NCBI GenBank assembly: GCA_934481505.1
Contig: CAKSPP010000065.1
Span: 1 to 7,219, forward strand
Reading direction: 5' to 3'
Length of the DNA: 7,219 nucleotides
DNA from: an uncultured Eubacteriales bacterium
GTDB taxonomy: Bacteria; Bacillota; Clostridia; Oscillospirales; UBA644
How positions within the stretch are numbered: the stretch's first letter is position 1; each line of letters begins with the position of its first letter. Below are positions 1 through 6,322 of this stretch, piece by piece. The notes beneath the pieces were generated by a model. That model saw only the letters and a list, made by a program, of their open reading frames with translations. It was not told where the DNA came from and did no database searches. A program made the position numbers and the translations under genes.

Positions 1-1826
1 GGGTTCATACCGAGGATCTGACCGCGTCTCTTGTTTATATCGCCGATAATGTCGCCCATGAGGCTGTCGGGAATATAAACTTTAAGAGTTCCTATCGGTT
101 CGAGGATTGTCGGGCTTGCGTTTTTAAGACCTTCCTTAAAGGCGATGCTTGCCGCCATCTTGAAGGACATTTCCGAAGAGTCGACATCGTGATAAGAACC
201 GTCGATAAGGGTTGCTTTAAGACCGACGACGGGATATCCTGCCTGAATACCTTTCGCCGCACATTCGCGAAGTCCTTTTTCGATTGCGGGGAAGAAGTTC
301 TTCGGAACGGAGCCGCCGAAAATCTTTTCTTCGAACAGTAAATCTTCGCCGTCATAAGGTTCGAAAACCATAAGAACGTCGCCGTACTGACCGTGGCCGC
401 CCGACTGTTTCTTATGCTTACCTCGCTGTTCGACTCTCTTGCGGATAGCCTCTCTGTAAGCTATTCTCGGAGCTTTGAGGTCAACGTCGACGCCGAATTT
501 CGATTTGAGCTTGCTTACGATTATGTCAAGGTGAGCTTTGCCCATACCGCTGATTATCTGCTCGTGGGTTTCGGGGTTCGTTTCATATGTAAAGGTGAGG
601 TCTTCTTCCTTTAACTTTTGCAGTCCCTGCGAAATCTTTTCTTCGTCGCCTTTTGCTTTCGGCTTTATCGCCATCGAAAGACAGGGCTTCGGATATTCGA
701 TTTCGGGAACTTCTATCTTAACGCCGGGAGCGGAAAGAATGTCTTTTGTAGAGGTCTGTTGAAGCTTTGTTACAACGCCTATGTCTCCTGCTCCTATTTC
801 GGGAACTTCGGTCTGCTTTTTGCCTTTTACGACATAGAGCTTGCTCATTTTTTCAACGACTTCGTTTCTTGAATTCGTAAGCGAGTCACCCTGTTTTACT
901 TTGCCCTGAACAACTTTGAAATAAGACATCTTACCGACAAACGGGTCTGCAACTGTCTTGAAAATTCTGATAGCCGTCGGGGCTGCGGGATCTGCCGCGG
1001 GCTCGGGGGTGTAGGCTGTCATAAAGTAAAGCAGAGGGTCGATGCCGAGAAGTTTTACCGAAGAACCGGACATAACGGGGTAGATATCGCCGTTTCTTAT
1101 ACCGGATTTCATCGCGGCTTTTATCTCGTCTATCGTATATTCTTCTCCTGCGAAATATTTTTCCATCATTTCGTCGGAAGTCTCGGCGAGAGCTTCGTTA
1201 AAGCCGTCTTTCATTTCCGAAACAAGTCCGTTCATCGACGCGGGAATTTCAACGGGGACTTTAACGCCCATTTCGTAGCGTTTGCCCTCCATATCTTTGA
1301 GGTCGACATAACCGAGAGTTTTTCCGTCAACGATAATCGGGACGTTATATGCACAGATCTTCTGACCGAATTTTTCTTTTAACTGAACCATTACCTTGTG
1401 GTAATCGGCACTGTCGGCGTCCATTTTTGTTATATAGAAAAGAACCGGAATTCCTCTCTTTTTACACATCTTGAATGCTTTTTCGGTTCCTACCTTAACG
1501 CCGCTTCGTGCGGAAACGGTAATTATCGCATATTCGCAGGCGGAAAGAGCCTGAATAACTTCGCCCGAAAAGTCGAATTCGCCCGGTGTGTCGAGAATAT
1601 TTATCTTATAATCGCCGTAGTATACGGGAGCTACCGCGGTGGATATCGAGAGTTTTCTGTTTATCTCCTCGGCGTCAAAATCGCAAACCGTCGTTCCTTC
1701 TTCTCTCGAACCGAGTCTGTCGGTTCCTTTGGTGTAGTAAAGAAGTGCCTCTGCGAGTGCGGTCTTTCCCGAACCGAGGTGGCCTAAAAGGCAGATATTT
1801 CTTATTTTGTCAACGGGGTATTGCAT
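1..1826 (-). CDS. fusA2: EF-G-like translational GTPase (FusA2-type paralogue), C-terminus cut by window edge
   Basis: This is a cytoplasmic ribosome-associated GTPase of the elongation factor G superfamily. 608 residues are present. Homologues are about 690 residues, so roughly 80 residues of domain V lie beyond base 1. The G domain shows GHLGSGKT (P-loop, 15-22), DTPGEFDF (switch II, 79-86), TKMD (G4, 133-136) and SGSSVK (G5, 253-258). Domain II follows at about 284-368, domain III at about 377-455, domain IV with KHKKQSGGHGQYGDV near 470-484 and YHDVDSSEMSF near 545-555, and domain V with LMGDIIGDINKRRGQILGM near 589-607. The P-loop is not the AHIDAGKT of true EF-G, and the RGITI switch I element is replaced by NRKLSIS. 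This points to the EF-G-like FusA2 group, whose precise role is poorly defined, rather than the main translocase. The ATG at 1826 has AGGAG nine bases upstream and an in-frame TGA just before it. It has its own promoter and appears separate from the obgE unit. Confidence 0.93.
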   Translation of the reverse strand, partial: MQYPVDKIRNICLLGHLGSGKTALAEALLYYTKGTDRLGSREEGTTVCDFDAEEINRKLSISTAVAPVYYGDYKINILDTPGEFDFSGEVIQALSACEYAIITVSARSGVKVGTEKAFKMCKKRGIPVLFYITKMDADSADYHKVMVQLKEKFGQKICAYNVPIIVDGKTLGYVDLKDMEGKRYEMGVKVPVEIPASMNGLVSEMKDGFNEALAETSDEMMEKYFAGEEYTIDEIKAAMKSGIRNGDIYPVMSGSSVKLLGIDPLLYFMTAYTPEPAADPAAPTAIRIFKTVADPFVGKMSYFKVVQGKVKQGDSLTNSRNEVVEKMSKLYVVKGKKQTEVPEIGAGDIGVVTKLQQTSTKDILSAPGVKIEVPEIEYPKPCLSMAIKPKAKGDEEKISQGLQKLKEEDLTFTYETNPETHEQIISGMGKAHLDIIVSKLKSKFGVDVDLKAPRIAYREAIRKRVEQRGKHKKQSGGHGQYGDVLMVFEPYDGEDLLFEEKIFGGSVPKNFFPAIEKGLRECAAKGIQAGYPVVGLKATLIDGSYHDVDSSEMSFKMAASIAFKEGLKNASPTILEPIGTLKVYIPDSLMGDIIGDINKRRGQILGMN

Positions 1827-1845
1827 TTTTGATTGCTCCTTTCAA

Positions 1846-1857
1846 GGGCCGTCGCCC
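1846..1857 (-). other. small GC hairpin just upstream of the EF-G-like ribosome binding site
   Basis: On the minus strand the sequence GGGC-GACG-GCCC can form a 4-bp stem with a 4-base loop, ending two to three bases before GAAAGGAGC (1843-1835), the Shine-Dalgarno of the EF-G-like gene. A role in controlling ribosome access is inference only; the hairpin is short and could be incidental. Confidence 0.35.
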
Positions 1858-1876
1858 ATAATAAAGTATAGATTAG

Positions 1877-1913
1877 AAGTTGAGATAGACGATACTTCTG
1901 TATCAATCAACTT
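1877..1913 (-). other. nested stem-loop at the 5' end of the EF-G-like mRNA leader
   Basis: The predicted leader of about 90 nt (from about 1916 to 1827) begins with a nested hairpin. The outer 7-bp stem is AAGTTGA (1913-1907) with TCAACTT (1883-1877). The inner stem is GATAC-AGAA-GTATC (1904-1891), a 5-bp stem closed by a tetraloop. It sits almost at the predicted transcript start, where a hairpin would be expected to protect the mRNA or affect translation. The stems are seen directly; the function is inferred. Confidence 0.45.
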
Positions 1914-1922
1914 TCTTTGAAA

Positions 1923-1951
1923 ATTATAACATTTTTTTGACAAGTTGTCAA
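1923..1951 (-). promoter_or_regulatory. sigma-A promoter of the EF-G-like gene
   Basis: On the minus strand there is a perfect -35 box TTGACA (1951-1946), a 17-bp spacer and a perfect -10 box TATAAT (1928-1923), with AT-rich sequence upstream. Transcription should start near 1916, giving a leader of about 90 nt. All 12 core positions match consensus, so constitutive strength is expected unless the overlapping palindrome is a repressor site. Confidence 0.88.
1937..1951. repeat. 15-bp palindrome over the -35 box (candidate operator)
   Basis: TTGACAAGTTGTCAA is a perfect 7-1-7 inverted repeat. One arm is the -35 box of the EF-G-like promoter and the other arm lies in the spacer. This is the usual position for a dimeric repressor site, but chance is possible because one arm is fixed by the -35 consensus. 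No regulator gene is present in the window. Confidence 0.4.
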
Positions 1952-2000
1952 TAGGTAACAATTTATACATATAAAAATCACAATTTACCTAAATTATGAC

Positions 2001-2032
2001 AAAAAAATCCCTTTCCTTTTTCAGGAAAGGGA
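2001..2032 (-). terminator. intrinsic terminator after the beta-helix lipoprotein gene
   Basis: On the minus strand a perfect 9-bp stem, TCCCTTTCC with GGAAAGGGA and a 7-base loop, is followed directly by seven U residues. It starts 17 bases after the lipoprotein stop codon and ends the obgE-lipoprotein transcript before the separate EF-G-like promoter. Confidence 0.93.
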
Positions 2033-2048
2033 CAATATCTGTACTTTT

Positions 2049-4658
2049 TCAGTTTTCGCCGGCGTTTTCGCCCTCTTCGTCGTTGTCGCCTGCGTTTGCG
2101 TCATAGCCTTTTATCGAAAACTGCTCTTTAAGCGAGCCGCCCGAAACGCTCGTTTTCATATAGTTCGTGCTTATTGCCGCGAAGACTTTTTCGGAGCGGA
2201 CAATATTTCCTACTGCCGAAACGCTGCCTGCGGACTGTGAAATATGCGTTCCCGTCGGGATATCGGGGAAGATATTTCCGCAGATAAGGGAAGAACCGCC
2301 GTAGACGAGAACAGCGTCGCTTCCTGCCTGCTTAAAGACGGAAGAATAAATTCCGCAGTCTCCGCCTCTTATTACCGCCGCCGAAACGACATTGCCGCCC
2401 GTAACCGTTCCGTAAACCGAAACTTTGCCTTTATTTGTTGTTTCGGAACTGAAATGATATCCGTTTGACGGTGCCGAAATCGTCGAAAGGAACATCGCGT
2501 TTTCGGTGTTTGAAACATTGACCGAAATGCCGTTATTTACAAGGCAGTTGCCGATTGCTGCGATTTTCACGCTGTCCGCCGCCTCGGTTGCCGTCGAAGT
2601 GAGGTTTATGCCGACATTCTGTCCGTCGGACGAATTCTGCATAAGGACGGCTTTTCCGCCCGAAACCTCGATTGCTCTGCCGTGCTGCTTTGCATATTCG
2701 GTATATCCGCCGTATGAAAAGTTGTCGGTCGTAAATCTGCAAAACGCGGTTAAAATGTTTCCGCAGTTTTTAAGCAGAATGTTTTCAAAGAGGGAAGAAC
2801 CCGTAACATCCGAAATTCTGCCGTCCGAAACGCCCGAAAACAGAATTCCGTTCGGCGTGTTTTCGAGTTTGACGCCGCTTACCTTTACGCCCGAAACATT
2901 TTCCGCCGAAATCATAAAGGTTGTCGGCTGATTTCCCGCCGAAAGAAAGCTTTCCGCGTCGTTAAAGGTCTTGCAGGAAAGAATTATTTCTTCAACGCCC
3001 GTGTTTTTCTGCATTGTTATAAGCGGAGACGAACCGACGGCGTTCGTTTCATAAACAAGCTTTGTCGAAAACGCTCCGTTTTCGGTTCCCGTTCCGATAA
3101 GGTAAACGCCCTCGCGGAGAATAACGGGAGTTTTTATGTTGTATGTTCCTTCTTCGAGAAGAACAGTTCCAGCTCCGTTCCGGATTGCCGCGTCGATTGC
3201 CGCTTGCAGGTAGGGTCCGTTATCTTCGGCTTCCGCCGTAACTCCGAAATCCGAAGCTTTTATATAGTTTTTGTTTTTCGGAGAAAGGGAAGAAGAGGTG
3301 TAAACGGAAGAAAGGTCGGGCATCGGAACGGAATATCCGCTCTTTTCGTCGTTCTGAATGTAGTTTCCGCCCTCGATTACGGTATCGGTCTGGAAAGTGC
3401 AGTCGATAAACATTCCGACTCCGTAATTATTGAGAATTCCGAGCGATTTGGAAATTCCGAAATAAGAAAAGAGTGCCGCAAGCGTTTCGTCGCTTGAATC
3501 AATCGCTCTTTCGTGCCAGCCGACATACGAACAGTTTACAACCGATGTAAGTCCCGAACCCTCCGATTTCATTGCGGTATCGGGAAAACCGACAAACTTG
3601 CAGTTCGAGACGACCGCCTCGCTCTTATAGTTTTTGCCGAAATAAAGCCCTATTGATCCCGAAAGTCCGTTCGAGCCGAAAGTCGAGCTTTCGAAAACAA
3701 GCCCGTTTTTCCCGGCTTCTTCGGTATATACCGAGGTCTGACAGCTGACGGTTGTGCATTTCGTCGCGGAAAACATTCCCTCGCCCGTCTGCGGCATATT
3801 TATGTAAATACCGATTTTCGCGGTGTCGACAGAACAGTTGTAAAGCGAAATATTTTCGGCGTTTCCGATATATATGCCCGTCGTGTTCGCGGTGATGTAA
3901 TCGGTTACCGACGACGAAGAAAAGCCGTCGGGAGCAACGAATTTCGAATCGTTATACAAATATACGGGGCTTACCGAAATGTCGCAGAGCGAAGTAAAGC
4001 CCTCGGTGCTTTCAACGCGGATACCCTCCGAAAAAGCGGTGATGAACACGCTTCTTACCGTGGCGTTCTTTGCCGCCGTAAGTTCTATTCCCTTATAGCA
4101 ATTCGGGAGCGAAATGTTTTCGAGAGTGACGTTTTCGCAGCGAGCCGCCGAAATTGCGTATCCGAAACCCTCGTCTTCGGAATAATTCTGATTTTCGTAC
4201 CATATCTTTATACCGGATACAGTGCAGCCGTTGCCCGTCTTTATAATCGCCGACGACTTATTGTCTTCGGTTTTCAATGCGACAAGAACCGTTTCCGCGG
4301 TGTTTCCCGATTTAGTGTTCGGAGACGAAAAATCGCCTCGGAGAGAAACATTGTCGGGGAGAGTTATCGGCTTTGCAAGGCGGTATGTTCCGCCTTTAAG
4401 ATAAACCGTTCCGCCCGTTTCTGCGGCTTTGTCTATAAGTTCCTGAATTTTTGCCGAAGAGTCTTCCGCCGATATCGGTGCTTCCGCAAAGTAATTCGCC
4501 GCGAAAACAGAGCCCTCCGCCGAAACTATCGCGGTTTTTCCGTTTTCGGGAAGGACGGACGCTGTCTGAACAAGTCCTCCGCTGTCGGAAGACGAACAGC
4601 CGCCGAGCAAGGCAAGGGAAAGCAGCAACGCCGCAATAAATCCTGATTTCTTTTTCAT
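2049..4658 (-). CDS. large lipoprotein with two tandem right-handed beta-helix (pectate-lyase-like) modules
   Basis: The protein has 869 residues and is predicted to be exported and lipid-anchored on the outer face of the membrane. The N-terminus is a lipoprotein signal (KKK at 2-4, hydrophobic 6-18, lipobox LGGC with Cys21), followed by a Ser/Gly linker. Two modules start with the same layout: an amphipathic helix, a GTVYL/GTVLL strand, GTY, then a rung ending in a Gly-rich turn (about 67-108 and 482-523). This entry resembles Pectate_lyase_3/glycosyl hydrolase 28-like helices. After each, short V/I-S-G/A and N-C repeats (about 140-425 and 545-825) look like beta-helix rungs. The C-terminus is acidic (GDNDEEGENAGEN). 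I cannot identify catalytic residues, so polysaccharide binding, cleavage or a structural surface role are all possible. The ATG follows GGAG that begins in the obgE stop codon, ten bases away, so it is probably translated with obgE. Val-TCG/Ile-TCG codon pairs are unusually dense. Confidence 0.85.
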   Translation of the reverse strand: MKKKSGFIAALLLSLALLGGCSSSDSGGLVQTASVLPENGKTAIVSAEGSVFAANYFAEAPISAEDSSAKIQELIDKAAETGGTVYLKGGTYRLAKPITLPDNVSLRGDFSSPNTKSGNTAETVLVALKTEDNKSSAIIKTGNGCTVSGIKIWYENQNYSEDEGFGYAISAARCENVTLENISLPNCYKGIELTAAKNATVRSVFITAFSEGIRVESTEGFTSLCDISVSPVYLYNDSKFVAPDGFSSSSVTDYITANTTGIYIGNAENISLYNCSVDTAKIGIYINMPQTGEGMFSATKCTTVSCQTSVYTEEAGKNGLVFESSTFGSNGLSGSIGLYFGKNYKSEAVVSNCKFVGFPDTAMKSEGSGLTSVVNCSYVGWHERAIDSSDETLAALFSYFGISKSLGILNNYGVGMFIDCTFQTDTVIEGGNYIQNDEKSGYSVPMPDLSSVYTSSSLSPKNKNYIKASDFGVTAEAEDNGPYLQAAIDAAIRNGAGTVLLEEGTYNIKTPVILREGVYLIGTGTENGAFSTKLVYETNAVGSSPLITMQKNTGVEEIILSCKTFNDAESFLSAGNQPTTFMISAENVSGVKVSGVKLENTPNGILFSGVSDGRISDVTGSSLFENILLKNCGNILTAFCRFTTDNFSYGGYTEYAKQHGRAIEVSGGKAVLMQNSSDGQNVGINLTSTATEAADSVKIAAIGNCLVNNGISVNVSNTENAMFLSTISAPSNGYHFSSETTNKGKVSVYGTVTGGNVVSAAVIRGGDCGIYSSVFKQAGSDAVLVYGGSSLICGNIFPDIPTGTHISQSAGSVSAVGNIVRSEKVFAAISTNYMKTSVSGGSLKEQFSIKGYDANAGDNDEEGENAGEN

Positions 4659-4671
4659 AGTCTGCTCCTCA
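4659..4671 (-). promoter_or_regulatory. ribosome binding site overlapping the obgE stop codon (translational coupling)
   Basis: On the minus strand the junction reads TGAGGAGCAGACTATG: the obgE TGA stop, a GGAG that shares bases with the stop, then the lipoprotein ATG. Only ten bases separate stop and start, with no room for a promoter. A ribosome ending on obgE would be placed to restart on the lipoprotein gene. Confidence 0.8.
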
Positions 4672-5940
4672 GATTACAAAGTCGAATTCAAAGTCGTAAA
4701 TGCTTACCGTGTCGCCCTCTTTAATTCCCGCCGCACGGAGTTTATCGATAACCCCCGAAACATTGAGAATTTTCTGGAAATATTGGAGCGATTCATAATC
4801 GTCGAAATTGATTCCTCTCATTATATGCAGAAGTTTTGCTCCCTCGACCATATAAACGCCGTCTTTTATTTCTATTGTTATATCGCCTGCGTCGCCGAGT
4901 TCGGTTTCCTCTTCGACATATTCGGGTTCATAGACCTTGACGGGAGGAAGTTTTTCGACCTTTTCATATACCTTATATAATAAGTCGCGGACGCCTATAT
5001 GTGCCGCTGCGGAAATTTCGTAATATTCAAGTCCGTTTTTCTTTGCGTATTCTCTGAATTTTTCGGCGACTCCGTCGTCGGTTATTATATCGGCTTTGTT
5101 TCCGACGACTATCTGCGGACAGGACGAGAGCAGCTCGCTGAAATTTTTCAGTTCCTTGTTTATCGCCTCATAATCTTCAACCGGGTCTCTTCCTTCGCTT
5201 CCTGAAATATCGACGACGTGCAGAAGAAGTCTGCATCTTTCGACGTGCCGCAAAAATTCATGCCCGAGTCCCTGTCCTTCGGCTGCTCCCTCGATAATTC
5301 CGGGGATATCCGCCATGACAAACGACGCTTCGTTTTCGAGTTTAACGACTCCGAGGCTCGGAGTGAGAGTTGTGAAATGGTAATTTGCGATCTTCGGCCT
5401 TGCCGCCGACGAAACCGAAAGAAGAGTGCTCTTGCCGACGTTCGGAAAGCCTATAAGTCCGACATCCGCTATCATTTTGAGTTCGAGGATGATTTCCTTT
5501 TCTTCTCCGGGAATTCCGGGTTTCGCGAAACGGGGTGCCTGCCTTGTCGGGGTGGCGAAATGTCTGTTTCCCCAGCCGCCGCGGCCGCCCTTTGCAATAA
5601 CGAAATCGTTTCCGTCGCTCATGTCTTTAATTACAAGACCCGTTTTCTTATCCTTTACGACGGTGCCTTTCGGAACGCGGATATAAAGGTCTTTTCCGTT
5701 TCTTCCGAACATCTTCGAGCCTTTTCCGTTCTCTCCGTTTTCGGCAACGAATTTGTGCTTGAAACGCAGGTCGGCAAGGGTGTTTAAGTTGTCGGCAACC
5801 GTTAAAATGACGTCTCCGCCTTTTCCGCCGTCGCCGCCGTCGGGTCCACCCGCCGCAACGTATTTTTCTCTGTGGAACGCAACGGCTCCGTCGCCGCCGT
5901 TCCCCGCTTTTACATATAAATCAGTGCTGTCTGCGAACAT
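4669..5940 (-). CDS. obgE: GTPase Obg (ObgE/CgtA), 50S ribosome assembly
   Basis: Obg is an essential P-loop GTPase that binds the 50S subunit late in assembly and links growth to GTP/ppGpp levels. Numbered from the ATG at 5940 the protein has 423 residues, a usual length. The glycine-rich Obg fold is at about 1-157 (GGDGAVAFHREKY, GGPDGGDGGKGGD, GGRGGWGN). The G domain is at about 158-330: GFPNVGKST (164-172), TTLTP (190-194), DIPG (211-214), NKAD (281-284) and SAAA (311-314). The C-terminal OCT domain is at about 350-423 (FDDYESLQYFQKIL, DTVSIYDFEFDF). All motifs are intact. A GTG at 5946 is in frame but forms part of the Shine-Dalgarno, so I prefer the ATG at 5940, which matches the usual MF start of the family. 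It follows rplU-rpmA as in many bacteria, but a terminator lies in between, and a lipoprotein gene follows. Confidence 0.97.
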   Translation of the reverse strand: MFADSTDLYVKAGNGGDGAVAFHREKYVAAGGPDGGDGGKGGDVILTVADNLNTLADLRFKHKFVAENGENGKGSKMFGRNGKDLYIRVPKGTVVKDKKTGLVIKDMSDGNDFVIAKGGRGGWGNRHFATPTRQAPRFAKPGIPGEEKEIILELKMIADVGLIGFPNVGKSTLLSVSSAARPKIANYHFTTLTPSLGVVKLENEASFVMADIPGIIEGAAEGQGLGHEFLRHVERCRLLLHVVDISGSEGRDPVEDYEAINKELKNFSELLSSCPQIVVGNKADIITDDGVAEKFREYAKKNGLEYYEISAAAHIGVRDLLYKVYEKVEKLPPVKVYEPEYVEEETELGDAGDITIEIKDGVYMVEGAKLLHIMRGINFDDYESLQYFQKILNVSGVIDKLRAAGIKEGDTVSIYDFEFDFVI

Positions 5941-5950
5941 AATCACCTCT
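5941..5950 (-). promoter_or_regulatory. obgE ribosome binding site that decides the start codon
   Basis: The minus-strand sequence AGAGGTGATT before the ATG at 5940 matches the anti-Shine-Dalgarno through AGAGGTGAT, with GAGG five bases from the ATG. The possible GTG start at 5946-5944 lies inside this site and has no Shine-Dalgarno of its own. A GCCC-GAC-GGGC hairpin (5961-5951) abuts the upstream side. Confidence 0.7.
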
Positions 5951-5985
5951 GCCCGTCGGGCGTGAATATAATATAATGGAATAAT

Positions 5986-6016
5986 AAAAAAGGCTTACAG
6001 CCTTTCACTGTAAGCC
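5986..6016 (-). terminator. intrinsic terminator or attenuator between rpmA and obgE
   Basis: On the minus strand a perfect 9-bp stem GGCTTACAG/CTGTAAGCC with loop TGAAAGG is followed by six U and then UAUUAUU. It begins 31 bases past the rpmA stop. Loop and adjoining base (TGAAAGGC, 6007-6000) are exactly complementary to GCCTTTCA at 6041-6034, so an alternative fold could compete with the terminator. For obgE to be expressed there must be read-through or a weak promoter downstream; TATATT boxes occur at 5975-5970 and 5970-5965, but I see no credible -35 box. Confidence 0.87.
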
Positions 6017-6036
6017 GATTTTATCCGATTGACTGA

Positions 6037-6048
6037 AAGGCATGCCTT
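6037..6048. repeat. 12-bp palindrome overlapping the rpmA stop codon
   Basis: AAGGCATGCCTT is a perfect 12-bp palindrome spanning the end of rpmA. Its downstream part on the minus strand also supplies the GCCTTTCA segment that can pair with the loop of the following terminator, so it may take part in an alternative RNA fold. Confidence 0.35.
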
Positions 6049-6301
6049 ATTCGGCAGCTATTCTGACTCTCTTCTTGCCTTTTCCGAAAGTTTCGAATTT
6101 AACTACGCCGTCGGTGAGAGCGAACAGAGTATCGTCGGAACCTTTACCGACATTTTCGCCGGCGTGGATCTTGCTTCCTCTCTGTCTTACGAGAATGTTT
6201 CCGGCCAATACGAACTGACCGTCGGCTCTCTTAACACCAAGACGTTTTGACTCGGAATCTCTTCCGTTTTTGGTAGAACCTACACCTTTCTTATGTGCCA
6301 T
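6047..6301 (-). CDS. rpmA: 50S ribosomal protein L27, without cleavable N-terminal extension
   Basis: L27 is a component of the large subunit whose N-terminal tail reaches the peptidyl transferase centre. The 84-residue product begins MAHKKGVGSTKNGRDSESKR and continues with the conserved GVKRADGQFVLAGNILVRQRG, KIHAG, NVGKGSDDTLFAL and GVVKFE segments. It is full length. The start is firm: AGGAGG lies nine bases upstream, and the codons before the ATG (TGT TTT TTA) hold no start. Firmicutes L27 is usually made with an extension of roughly nine residues removed by the Prp protease; here the protein starts at the mature form. It lies 21 bp after rplU, is presumably co-transcribed with it, and is followed by a terminator. 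Confidence 0.98.
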   Translation of the reverse strand: MAHKKGVGSTKNGRDSESKRLGVKRADGQFVLAGNILVRQRGSKIHAGENVGKGSDDTLFALTDGVVKFETFGKGKKRVRIAAE

Positions 6302-6322
6302 TAAAAAACACCTCCTACTTTC

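Noticed and set aside
1398..1787. 129-codon plus-strand open frame
   Set aside because: It is antisense to the G domain of the EF-G-like gene, which translates with clear conserved motifs on the minus strand.
5218..5787. 189-codon open frame on the plus strand
   Set aside because: It lies wholly antisense to obgE, whose motifs are intact, has no ribosome binding site, and its product resembles no family I recognise. It is a shadow frame from biased codon use.
5965..5975. Dedicated obgE promoter
   Set aside because: There are TATATT boxes but no recognisable -35 box at 16-18 bp, because that position falls in the terminator stem. It is too weak to list as a feature.
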